From the NCBI GenBank assembly GCA_963576565.1, contig OY755048.1:5356220-5420219 (forward strand): a stretch of 64,000 nucleotides of DNA, read 5' to 3'. This document shows, piece after piece, positions 34,150-45,631 of this stretch (its first letter is position 1; the number at the start of each line of letters is the position of its first letter). The DNA comes from Aspidapion aeneum. Its lineage: Eukaryota > Arthropoda > Insecta > Coleoptera > Brentidae. Both the position numbers and the translations under genes were made by a program. The notes under the pieces are model-generated. The model was not told the origin of the DNA, did not search any database, and worked only from the letters and a program-made list of their open reading frames with translations.

Positions 34150-36140
34150 ATAAATTAATTTCTTCCCAATTCAAATTTCTTATAATTAGCTATTTTCTAG
34201 CGATAGACAATATTTTCTATAGGACAAAAATGATAAGTATTCAACAAAAAAAAATGGTTTTAAAGGCATTTTATTTTTTGTTACAAACCGCCAAACGATG
34301 CAGTCGATGGTGGGTGAAACTTGGAAGCAAATTTCTCGGGTTATTAAATTTTTCAATAAAGTGCTGCGGCGAATTTTTCCCTATTTGGTTCACTTTGCCA
34401 CAGAATTGACAGAAACACAGAGTTAGAACAACAAAAACTGAATAATAATAAATAAGATCATCTAAAAAAAACTAAAAATAACTAACTAATGAAAACAAAT
34501 TAGATACATTTCCATACTTTGTGGATAACAAAGAAAATACTATTAAATTTAAATTTAAAAAAAATAATAATAACAGACTTTCTTCTAGCATGGGCGTTCA
34601 CAATGAACGATTAAATGTTGAAAATAATTTTTGGCGGTTTATTGTGAAGAAGAAACAACAACCACTTATTCTATGGAAAGGTTCGTGTTGTTAGTTACTC
34701 TTTATCAAGCGGTTATCACATTAAAAGAGTATTAAATCTGACTAAACATCATCGCGAATCTGCCGAAGAAGTCATAAACACTATCTTAGCTGAAGCCAGC
34801 ACACTTGCCAAAACCTTGGAATAGAGTTACGGGTGCCAAGGATAATTGAACGACAGCAAAACAGTATGAACGTTCCAGCAAACAACCCACTAGAGTACTG
34901 AAGAAAATCTCTCTAAATCTATTAATACCTTATTTGTAGCCTTGGATAATATCTTTATAGGATCGCTTTTTCGCTGAAAATCTACCAGCTTTCGAATTTT
35001 TGACACTACTTCCGTATATTTAAGATGCGAATTAAATAATTTTCAGAAATTTATCGTTTAAAGGGGAGTTTGGAAGTAGCAAAAGTTGTAAAGCAAGCGG
35101 TTTTTGTTTCCATAAACAAAAACTGCTCTACATATTTTGCAAGCATTGTCAGTTAATACAGTAGAAAAAATAAACAACGAGAAGGAGAGGTTCGGTTCGG
35201 TTCGGTTGTGCTTTAAGATTTGCTGAAGCTCCCAGACGTTTCATTTTACTGTAATAGGTTAAGATTTAGAAAAATGCTGTGTATGTATGTTCGTTTTTTT
35301 TCTTTATTTCAATAAATATCTATTTTACTTTTAACTTTTTGCATTTGTCCTCCCCCATAATTTCTAGATATACTAATTGAAAAACAAAATACTTTTAACA
35401 CATCTGTATTTATATAATCGACACATACTAATAGATATTCAAATTTTGGATCAAATCACTATAATAAAAAGAGGTGTTGTTAAAAGCATATATGATATAG
35501 AAAAAATAAATTGTTCTGATAATAACAGATTCTTTTAATTAAAGAGGTTTTAATAAAAAATTCGCACTAGTGTTGTTTGTCAAAAAGATTAGTTTTTTAC
35601 ATTTTGTTAGGCAAATAATTATTTTTTTCTTATAAAATACTGGAAGATTTTTCTTTTTTTAGGAGAAACACAGTGGTTTCTTATTTAAACAATTTCCTTA
35701 ATAGTGGCGTAATTTCCAGAGAAAGTTTGGTTTGTATTATACAAATTTGGGTTTATCCATTTTTTTTTATGATCATTGTCAATTGCCTTAGACCCTGTGA
35801 TCCAATTTTTCGAATTGTTAGGCATCTGCTCTAAGAATGAGAGGAAGCCGTAGACTTACTTCAAAGTTCAGAATCAACACTCTAAATGTATATTTTATTC
35901 TGTGGATTGTGGGTGTGCGTCAATCCCCAATGCAGCATTAATGAACCCTCAGAGAGATTCGTATAAACAACCGCAAAAAACCTCAGCTAATTTCGCTAGG
36001 GAGGGTGTTATTTATAAGGCAATTTTTTTGGAACTAAACCTAATTTTGCCTGTCACAGGCTGAAAAAACATATTTATTGATAAACATATTTATTGAAAGT
36101 TTATCTAAGGTTTTTAAATTTTTGTTTTGAAAAACACTAA
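34150..36140. other. Intronic stretch, nothing recognised
   Basis: AT-rich intron. Four copies of GGTTC occur near 35190-35208 but are too few to be a telomeric or functional array. No exon or TE terminus could be supported. Confidence 0.4.
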
Positions 36141-36147
36141 ACATTTT

Positions 36148-37216
36148 CACCAGTATTTACTAAAGGGTCTACAGTGCTAAAGGCTACAATCCTAGGTTTA
36201 AAAGTCTACATTTTGGTTGAAGGTTTAACTTATTTTTCCCGTGAATGCACTAGTTTTTAATATTTATATAAATTGTTCATAAATACCTTGGGATATGGGT
36301 CATCTTTTTTCGTTGTAACAAAGACGTTATTTCCACACAAAGGTTATAAATAAATAAAAATAATCAAATATTTTGGTTTAACAATGGTAGCCATATTTAA
36401 ACCTCAAAATGTCACTAGGAAATGTCGAATAAAAACGGTGTAAGTCAGTCCGCTATATTTTACATGTTAATTTTTTAGACAAGTTAGCGACGATCAGTGG
36501 CGTATATAGAAAAAAGTTTCGGGGTGGGCCCGAGACAGTGTTGAGGGGGGGGCCGAGACAGTGTTGGGGGGGGCCGAGACCTTATGAGGCTGTATTTTAT
36601 GCTATTTTATGTTTGTATTCATGAAATAAGTGGAAAATATCCAAAAAAATCTTCGGGGGGGGGGGGCCAGGCCCCCCAGGGCCCCCCATATATACGCCAC
36701 TGGCGACGATTAAACCGATGGTTGATTGTTTTAGTTAATGAGTAATTGAAAAGGGATTCTAATATATCTTGTGTTTTTTACAGTATTTAAATATTGATAC
36801 GAATTTAATACGGTAATGCATCTACAGATATAGTTTTAAGTTATTTATGTATTATTTAGCTTTGAATATTTTTGTATGTAAGTTTTTTTGTCAGTCATGG
36901 ATTATTTCTATTATTTTTCGAACTTTAAACCACCCCTCAGGAGGGGTACTACAATTTGAGACTACTTTTAACGCGAATCCTATGACTGCACGGACTAAGT
37001 TTCCAAAAAATGACATTTGGTTACAAAATTTTTATGTGGTTTTTCTTTATTTCTAAAGTTAATTTGAATTTATATTTTTTGCACATTAGGGTGAACCAAA
37101 TCTTTGCAGTTATTTGACCTGTGAGTATTAAAAAAATACACTTAAACCGGTCGGTATCAAGTCTACTTAAACCCGGTCTACAATGCTAAGTCTTAAGGTC
37201 TTAGTAAATACTGGTG
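36148..37216. mobile_element. TIR element with CACCAGTATTTACTAA ends
   Basis: The left end CACCAGTATTTACTAA followed by GGGTCTACAGTGCTAA, and the right end TTAGTAAATACTGGTG preceded by GGTCTACAATGCTAAG, are inverted over about 16 bp plus a related subterminal block. The interior is non-coding and carries a hAT-type MITE at 36495-36702. No clean target duplication was seen. Confidence 0.6.
36495..36702. mobile_element. hAT-type MITE with perfect 8-bp duplication
   Basis: Inverted ends CAGTGGCGTATATAG and TATATACGCCACTG, with target duplications GCGACGAT at 36487-36494 and 36703-36710. Length 208 bp. G-rich internal repeats (GGGCCGAGACAGTGTTG twice) sit near the left end. It is inserted inside the TIR element 36148-37216. 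Confidence 0.92.
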
Positions 37217-37219
37217 TTT

Positions 37220-38570
37220 AGGTCTAAAATCACATAAAGTCGTCAATTAATTAGAAGAAAGCAAAAAAAAATTGAGCATCAAAAAAATGTCCCGGCGGTA
37301 ACTTGTCAATTGAGATTTGTTAAGTTTTTAAATTCAAATATTGCCTTAAAATTGTTGTTGTTATCTTTTATAAATATTTGAAGTTTCTAGATTTGTAAAC
37401 ATATAGGTTTTTTATACTTTATTCATAGAAAATTAAATATAAAATAAAATAATTTGTCACAAGAAATTTCTCCCAGGCGGTAACAGCCTATTTTTCAGCA
37501 AAGAAAATTCTTGCCACGTGGGTTATAGAGGACCCTGACGAACAATGTCGTAAAGCTCTAGAATTAATGATAATAAATCGTTTGTGTTTGAAAAATAAAA
37601 ATGTATATATTTGAGGCAAATAATGTTTTTTTTTTCTGTAAAGTATCAACGTTTGCCCAAAGAAAACCGTTAAAATCTGGAACAAGACTGAAAAAAAAGT
37701 TGTGTCATAAATTTGGATTTGCCGGAAAATGCTAAATTCTAACGAAATTATCTCATCCGTATCACGATTGGTCCCGTTTGGTAACGCTATTTTTCCATAT
37801 TATAGAAATTGTCCTGTGTTATATATCGGGACATTAAATATTTTCTTTGGAATTTTGTTGGAAAATGGTTGTATTATTTTTCTGCCTTGATATTTTTTGA
37901 CCATTATCGATCTTTTTAATTTTGTTTAGTACCATAACTTGTGGGGTTTTTAATTATTTTCCCTTCTGAAATGGTGATGACCTTTCTTTAACATCTAAAA
38001 TACCTGATATTTTTGCCAAATTTGCAAGTCCAGTGCTATTTTAAACCGATTTTTTTGTTCTTCAGATACAACTTATGTAAAAGAATATTTTATTTTTCAG
38101 ATAATGAATGTTTTATGCATTTGCGAGGAAAATAATACTAGAAATATCTAACCCAAATCTCTAAAAATTAGATTTTAAGATATATTTTGCTAGCCTTTAT
38201 AATGAAATTACTGCGCTGTGTGTTTTGATCTCAGTTTTTCAGTAGCATCTTATTTCAGGCATATTTTAACACATTTGATAGATTTTGGGTAAGTGATATG
38301 GAAAAAAACTAGCACGTTACAGAAGGGACAAAAAATGACCATTCCAACAAAAACACCTTATAAAAAACGCAACTCACAAATATCTTAATAGCTTTTGGTG
38401 ACATAATTTAAAGTCCGACACGTTCACTTTACAACAATTTTTGCTGATACAAAACAAAGTGATATAATAGAAATTACTGCACATGAACAATTTTGAATGA
38501 CCTAACTTAATAAACTACCCTAAAAGAACTTTGTTTAAAAAACCACCGATTGCTATACAAAAAAAAGGTG
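37220..38570. other. Intronic stretch, nothing recognised
   Basis: AT-rich KCNQ intron without supported exon, open frame or repeat boundary. Confidence 0.4.
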
Positions 38571-38574
38571 TTGG

Positions 38575-38945
38575 AACAATTCGCCGTCGGCGAGGTTCTT
38601 ACAATTTTGTTTATTTCTTATATTAAACATATTTTGAAAAAAAAATCTAAAAAATGTTTTTATTATAAATTAGTTTTTTGAAGAAAAAAGTTGTAGTTAT
38701 TTGAAAAACTACTTATTAAAAATCTGTTCTTTTTTATCTATTTTTTGTGGACATTTTTTTGCAAAATTTTGGTTTAACGCAGATTTTGATCTCCCAACAA
38801 GAGGACAGCGGAGTCATGATTTAAGAAAAAATAAGTTAAGTTAGATTAAAATTAAACAAAAATTCTAGCGGCGAATTCTCCCCGCGGCAAATCGGACAGC
38901 GGCGAATTGTCATTGCGGCGAATTTACCCGCGGCGAATTGTCCCG
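38575..38945. mobile_element. Small TIR element with GGCGAATT subterminal array
   Basis: The left end GGAACAATTCGCCGTCGG is inverted relative to the right end CCCGCGGCGAATTGTCCC. The right 80 bp holds five copies of GCGGC(G/A)AAT(T/C) spaced about 15 bp apart, in an otherwise AT-rich stretch. A similar cluster stands alone at 4615-4712. No coding capacity. Confidence 0.55.
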
Positions 38946-38949
38946 AACT

Positions 38950-40200
38950 CAAAAATTAAATACGCTTGTGTAATCCAGTTATTTGACAGGTGAGTGGATG
39001 TCCGAACAAAAGCCAAAGCTTTAATTTAATTTATCAGTTTTAAAAAAGTTAAAAATTCCGCACCAATTTAAAACTCATGCAAATTCCAGAGCCCGTGGGA
39101 TTTCTCAATAAAAAAACAATTAAATATACTAGAAAATGTTTTTTGAATTAAATAAATAAAACGAATTTGGTAAAAAAGTAGCTATTCGTGGCGGGTCAAG
39201 CACAAACCATCAAATATTATATCTATCTGACTTTGACCGTTTTTTGTCTTTACCGGATTTTCAAAAATAGGTTTTCCAAAACTTTTTTAAATTTTTTCGA
39301 TAAGCAATTTTTTCGAAAAAGAATTTTACAAAAACATTTATTTTGAATTACCTTTCTTTTGAAAAATGATATACTTAAACTAGCATCCGATCCTACTTTT
39401 GAGAGATGGAAATCGGTGTTATCCTAGTCTTTGTCAATATTGATCCTAACCTCTCCGAACACTTTCGTGACCCTAAAAAATATCCCCAATGGATATTTTT
39501 GCGACCAATAACCAAACGTTAATTTTAAGAAATGGGTTCGAAGAAATTTTTGAGAAAAAAATTTCCGTTCAAAAAATATTTTTCAAAAACCAATTTCGAA
39601 AAGTTCATTTTTGAAAAAAAATTCGCGACGTTTTTAACATACTTACATATGTGTGTGTACAAACTTTATTTGCTGTTAAAATAACCTTTCAAAATATATT
39701 TCTATCGAGAAAAAAAGAGAACGAATAAAATCTAAAATTGGCTGGACATTTCGAATGAAAAACAAATCGGAAATGTGACAGTGTATTTATATTACATTTA
39801 GAAGGAAAAAGCCGCTGAGGGGTGGACGCATGGATTTTTAAAAAAGCAAATGGATTGCCATCTCATAAGAATTTTCTGCAATATGAAAACAAAAATACGT
39901 TAGAGCACAAATACTGGTTAAAAAAATTGAAAAGTAAAACAATCATAGCTTGCTTTGGCAAATTTAAATTCAAGTGGACATGCGTGTGTTTTGTCATGTA
40001 GACACACAGCTACTGTGTGTGTGAACGCCATATTTGTTGCTAATTTACATTTTGAGGTGTGTGCGTTTGTCGTGTAAAATTATGTTTTTCTGTGAAAGTG
40101 GAAAATAATTCACGTAAAACCTGTGCGGTTTGTGGCAAAATATCCGATAGAAGTAGCCATTCCGTAGTTAAGTACTTGTATTTTTTTTATAATTTGTTAA
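38950..40200. other. Intronic stretch, nothing recognised
   Basis: AT-rich DNA with phrases such as TTTTTCGAAAAAG and AAATTTTTGAGAAAAA. No gene or defined repeat. Confidence 0.4.
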
Positions 40201-40207
40201 TAAATTT

Positions 40208-42412
40208 AACGGGAAGACCTGGTCAGATGTCTATCAGGGGAAATAAATCGACCCCTGCCCTCCGTAGATTCCAGGTACTCTCTGACTCGGAGAGTTAGCA
40301 CCTGTCTAGGGTCCCATTCCCAGGGTTACGGGAGAAGACCACATCGGTATGAAAGGCGGAGAGGATGGACCTCGGTACGGTGATCATAGCCTAGGTGGCA
40401 ACCCTTCCTTTTAGGGATAGTATAAAAGAATACAGCTGTTGCCTTACAGTATGGCGTTGGATCGTCAAAGGCTAGAGGAGAAAAACCTTGATAAAAAATC
40501 CTGGCCCTCCGAGTAGGGGGTTGAGGCATTAGACTGAGGCATACCAGGAAACCGAACAGAACCGAGCCAACAAGAAATCTTAGATCAATCATTGATTATG
40601 CTATAGGTGGACAACACTCGGAACTAAAGTGGTATGATGTGCGAACACTTCGTGGTGTTTCTGAGCACCATCTGGTAAAAGCAAAATTATTATTTCCTGT
40701 AAGAAAGACAAATAGAGACGAAAGTATTGGAGAAAGTGAAAACCTAGAGTGTATCGAAGAAAATCAAAAATACAACTTTAAAAGTCTAGCAATCGAAAGT
40801 ACGCAACGATTGTATCAGAAACGATTGGATGAAAATTTTTTAAACACACAGCATTCATTTGAAGAGATATATACAAACATAGTACAAAGCTTGAAGGAAG
40901 CAAGCAAAAAAGCTGTTGGATACCAAGATAATAAAAATAACAATAAGATGTGGTGGACGGAGGAAATACAGGAAACGGTCAAATAGAAAAAACGCACATA
41001 CTTGAAATCGCTCAGTACTAAAGAGCAAAGAGACCTAGAAATCTACAGGCATACCAGAAGACAGCTAAGAAATTTGATACGCACAGAAAAGAATGAAATG
41101 TCACACGTAGGAGATAGGCAGAGTTCTGAAGTATGGAAATTCATTTCAACAGTAAAAAACCCAACAAAAGAAAAAGTAAACATCCAGATCATCAAACCAG
41201 AACAATGGACAGAACACTATAAGGGACTGCTGCAGGAGACGAGACCCGAATATCTGGCAGTCTCTCCGAGGAGAGACATGGATACGAAGTAATCATCGAA
41301 AAAGAAATGATAAAGAATAGAATTAAAAAGCTTAAATCCGCAAAAGCTAGCGGACCTGGGGGAATATATGCTGAAATGCTCAAATATGGATCAGAGAAAC
41401 TACTCGAAAATCTCACATATATTATCAATCAATGCGTAAACGGACATCCAGTACCTGATGATTGGAAAATTGAATTCATATCCCCAATACATAAAAAAGG
41501 AAACAAGCTGGATTGCAACATTTACAGAGGAATTTCAGTAACCAATACTCTAGGTGTATTGTACGGTAGGATTCTTAGAGATCTAATAGAGAATGATTTT
41601 CATGAATAAGAAGAAGAAGAGCAAAGTGGGTTTCATGCAGGCAGATCTTGTAGTGATAATGTTTTTTGTCTTAAACTAGTAATTGAGAAAAGGAGCGCCA
41701 GAAATATAGAGACTCATGTTACCTTTGTGGATCTACAAAAAGCATATGATACCGTTCCAGTAGAAAAATTATGGAGAGTGTTAGAGCAGACTAATATCAA
41801 TCATACATACATAAGAGCGATAAAAGAACTATACAAAGGGTCAAAATCTAAAATTAAAATTGGAAATCGACAAAATAATTCCTGGTAACGAAAGGCTTAA
41901 GACAGGGATGTTGTATCTCTCCAACTCTTTTTAAAATATATATCGCAGTAGCTCTAAAAAACTGGAAACGCAAAGTACACGCATGGGAATACAACTTAAC
42001 GACCGATTTACATTATACACACTACAGTTTGCTGACGATCAAGTAATTGTAGGTAATGATAAAGAAGACATGGAGTATATGTCTAGAGCAGATCATATAA
42101 GAAATGAGATCATAAAAGAAAGAATGGGAATCGAGGGAAGCATAACGGATGACATCACTAAAAGGCAACTGATATGGTACGGCCATGTACAACGGATGAG
42201 CGGCGAAAGATTCCCAAAGCAGGTCCTAGAATGGCAACCAACAGGGCGCAGAAAAAGAGGGCGCCTAAACTGGAATGGCAACAGTCAATCCAAAGATCAA
42301 TCAGTCAAAAAAACCTGACGGAAGATGACTGTCAGGATCGATCGAAGGAGGTGGAGAATAGGCGTCGGACAACGTAGAAAAACGTTCTAAACCGACATAG
42401 TAGTAGTAATAA
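40208..42412 (+). mobile_element. RTE-like retrotransposon, longest copy, internally deleted
   Basis: A GC-richer 5' leader (40208-40560) is followed by the end of the endonuclease domain (LRGVSEHHLVKAKLLFPV) and the linker. RT motifs then appear in several frames: KLKSAKASGPGGIYAEMLKY, PVPDDWKIEFISPIHKKGN, FVDLQKAYDTVPVEKLW, KGLRQGCCIS-like and LQFADDQVIVGNDKED. At about 42080 the frame jumps directly to SRADHIRNEIIKERMG, skipping the thumb region. It ends in RQLIWYGHVQRMSGERF and a CATAGTAGTAGTAA tail. Several stops and frameshifts make it inactive. Most of the endonuclease domain is deleted. Confidence 0.9.
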
Positions 42413-42419
42413 ATTTATG

Positions 42420-43390
42420 AGTGGTTTATAGACGCCATTAAACACTCTTCATTGTGTCCACAATAAATCTGCACACTTCGTTTTAGAAAAACTACAAATT
42501 TAATCCGCAATTTGATAAATTTTCAACCCATTAACCATTATTTAGAAAGAAAGTAATATTAATATTTTTTCTATATACTAAATAAACACTCAAAAAAATA
42601 CTCCAAAGAAATACCTAACCTAGCTCAACCAAAAAAATAACACCGAAAACACAGCGGGAAATATTAGGTTAATTTTTTGATAATCCGTCTCACGAAATTA
42701 CTTGCAGTGTTACCAACCAAGATTTGAACGCGTAGCTGGACTCCTTTAGGCATTGATTTTGTGTGATTTCTATGCCAAAGAGTTAGTAGTAGTAGTAGTA
42801 ATACATTTTATTTAGCATTATGCTACTATGTACAAAATATCTATAATTGAACTAAATTAATTTGTTATTTTTTTAAGGTAAGATTTTAAAGATTTTTTAA
42901 ATAAATATATTTTTTAAATAAAGCCCTTTATAAAAAATTGAAATAAGTTTTAAATTAGATCTATTCTATTTTTAAGACATTCCTGGAAACTTTTAGTTTA
43001 ATTTAGGTTTTTTAAGATTTTTAATAATTAGTGTTACCAAACTACAATCTTTTTAAATAATTTCAGTGTTGCCAACAGAAATTGTCCCGCGATGGCTAGG
43101 CTGCCTGCAGTGATTTCTTTTTAAGAAATCCATGGTTGGAAGGAGAATGAAATAAAAACGTCAAAATAACTTCCTGTGTTGCTATAGAGTAAAGCGATGA
43201 AATGATTCCGGCATTATTATAAAAGAAAATCAAGTTAGCTTTTTATTGTTTACGGATATCCAAGACGTTTTTATAGACTATGCCGCGCTAAAATGTCTAT
43301 CTTGACGTATTTGTTTTGATTTTAACTTTTTTGGAGCAACTAAAATGAACAGGTATAGAAATTTATTATTATCTAAAAACAAATTTAGGC
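42420..43390. other. Intronic stretch with a (TAG)n tail fragment
   Basis: AT-rich intron. At 42784-42801 (AGT)n followed by AATACATTTTATTTAGC may be an old retroelement tail. No exon besides the one starting at 43398. Confidence 0.35.
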
Positions 43391-43397
43391 GCTTTAC

Positions 43398-43505
43398 CTT
43401 CATTGGCGGACTCAACTGTCACTCTAGTCTCGTTGACAACTTGGTTAGTTTCTTCAACATTGCCAGCATTCAAAGTGTTCCTGGAAATGTTTGAGTTGCT
43501 GCCAC
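43398..43505 (-). CDS. KCNQ: KCNQ potassium channel, A-B linker exon
   Basis: Acceptor GATTGGTAG|GTGG (AG at 43507-43506) and donor GAAG|GTAAAG (intron from 43397). The frame enters in phase 1 and leaves in phase 1: GSNSNISRNTLNAGNVEET then NQVVNETRVTVESANE. It is rich in Asn, Thr, Val and Glu with no known motif, as expected for the disordered linker between KCNQ helices A and B. The call rests on the splice sites, the open frame and exact phase agreement with exons on both sides rather than on homology, so it is less certain than the helix exons. Confidence 0.8.
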
Positions 43506-43519
43506 CTACCAATCAAAAC

Positions 43520-44170
43520 AAAAAATATTTAAATAAAAAATATAACCTAAAAAAATACTGAAGCAGAAAAAACCATCCAACTAATAAAATAGGCTAAAGT
43601 GGCACTACAACCCCCAATGCGTGTAAGCCTAATTGACCTGAGCTTTCCATTCTGCTTCCATGATGAACCGAACCAAACCGAACCGAACCGAACCGAGCCG
43701 ACCATCTCTTTACACTTCTTCCTGCTGATTTTCAGTTTATTATTTTTCTTGACGTTCTTGTCTTATCCATTCTCGGTACAGTCATTCCATTTGAAAATGA
43801 TCTTACGTAGCGCGGGATTGCCCTAAATACTAATACTTTCAGCAAAACTCGGCAACTTTGCGTCTCAAGACCAATTGTTGCGTATAAAGCGGCCCACTCA
43901 CTGCATGTGATAGATACCGGCGTTCGCCGATATCTGTGACATACAGGGACGCTAAATTCCTCTGGAAATTGGTACGTGAGCAATAGAACGTTGAAGGAAT
44001 GGATTTGCCCAAATTTAAAGCGGCAAATCGAAAATGCCGCCATTTTAACCATTGGCATTTTGTTCTATGGTTTAGAAATGTCAGGTGATTGTCAACCGCT
44101 TTTTTGTTTATTTGTGTTTTTGCTAGTTATAACTGTCAAAAACTCTTCAGAGTCTTAAGACATTACTCTT
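43520..44170. other. Intronic stretch with (CCGAA)n
   Basis: GAACCGAACCAAACCGAACC at about 43666-43700 is a short pentanucleotide tract. Nothing else was recognised. Confidence 0.45.
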
Positions 44171-44186
44171 TTTATTAGAGTACGAA

Positions 44187-45266
44187 TTAGGGAACAAGAG
44201 TTGGATGCAACTCTAGGAATGATATCCGACCTCATGCCCAACACGGTGTACAGCAGAAAGCTATACAACATTATACTCCCAGAAAGGGAGGAATGGTTCA
44301 AAAACAGGACCAAAGTAACGATAGCTTCTGGTAGACCGACGGATCCAAAATGCCATCAGGCGTTGGATCTGGAGTTGGATCTGGAGTTGTTAGTATCGAA
44401 AAAGTCGAGATTCAACATAGTATCGGCCAATTGGCTACTACATTTCAGCCCAAACTCGCAGCCATTGAATTGTGTGCCCGGTGGATTACTAACCACGAAT
44501 GGACCAACAGGACAATAAAAATCTTCTCCGACAGTCGAGCAGCCTTAAAAGCGCTTGATTCCTACACTGTCTCATCTTGAACCGTGAGGAACTGCAGGGA
44601 CTTGCTGAATGCGCGTGGGAGCGCTAATAAGGTGTCATTAGTATGGATACCAGGACATTCTGGACACGAGGGAAATGAGGCCGCAGACCAGGCAGCGAGG
44701 GAAGCGGCATCTGCCGAATTTTTCGACTCCTAACCAGCCCTGGGGATATCATACAATACTGCTAAATTAACCATATTGAAATGGATGGAGGACAGCTTTC
44801 AACAATACTGGATGAATATACCAGAACTGGCTCACTCTAAAGAGTTCATTAAAGGACCTTGTCAGAAGAGAGCCAGGAATATCATTGGACTTACCAGACA
44901 GGAGATCCGTATAGTGACTGGACTCTTTACGGGTCACTGTAGACTAAGAGTACCCATGCACAGAATGGGAATAACCGAAGAGACCGAATGTAGACTCTGT
45001 ATGGAGTATGACGAAACAGTTATACATGTACTGTGCGAATGTCCGGCTATTGCACGTTTACGTCAAAACACTTTCGGTAAACCTCAGATTGATTCAGAAG
45101 ATCTGAACAGTGTCTCATCCAAACTGATAGCTAACCTTTTTGGAGGATTAGGCATACAGTGGTGAGAAACCACTCAAAAGTGAGCCACAATAGACCCACT
45201 AGTGGTCGCAATGGAAGGGCTGCAAGGCCCATTCACATATTAATCATCATCATCATCATCATCATC
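44187..45266 (+). mobile_element. I/Jockey-like retrotransposon, 5'-truncated, 13-bp duplication
   Basis: Direct repeats ATTAGAGTACGAA at 44174-44186 and 45267-45279 bound the insertion. The body encodes, in shifting frames, an RNase H domain (FQPKLAAIELCARW, IKIFSDSRAALKALDS, VWIPGHSGHEGNEAADQAAR), then SKEFIKGPCQKRARNIIGL, TGHCRLRVPMHRMG and CRLCMEYDETVIHVLCECPA. It ends in a 3' UTR and an (ATC)n tail. The catalytic Asp/Glu/Asp pattern of RNase H is visible, but the domain is split by frameshifts and a stop. The RT is absent. An RNase H points to the I-like group of clades. Confidence 0.92.
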
Positions 45267-45268
45267 AT
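45242..45268. repeat. (ATC)n retrotransposon tail
   Basis: About nine ATC units forming the 3' end of the I/Jockey-like copy. The minus-strand copy at 22109 has the inverted ATG form. Confidence 0.9.
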
Positions 45269-45631
45269 TAGAGTACGAAAATGCCGCCTCTAGGTTCTAT
45301 ATCTCTGCTTAAGACAAATACATAAGAATTATTATCTATACGGTGAAAAGAATAATAATAATAATAATAATTACTTATTTTATAGTTATTTTCAAGTTAA
45401 AGAATTAGTGGAATACATTTGAGGCTAAAATTAAGTAACTTTAAACAATCAATCAATTTAATTTAAATACTGATATTCAATTTTTTAAAAATGTAAGATT
45501 TTTTTAGACCTTTAAAAATAAAGAAAAATGTTTATTGAACCTTTGAAAAATTTTAAATATAATTAATATTCTGAGATTTTTTTACTATAAAAGCTTGGCG
45601 CTTTTTTCAGGGATTTCTCATACTAGGGTGG

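Noticed and set aside
35190..35208. (GGTTC)n and, at 43666-43700, (CCGAA)n, considered as telomere-like repeats
   Set aside because: Very short, not the TTAGG-type insect telomere sequence, and inside a gene.
43599..44158. Several 60-108-codon frames on both strands
   Set aside because: No splice-bounded structure, no recognisable motif and mutually overlapping; best explained as chance frames in less AT-rich DNA.
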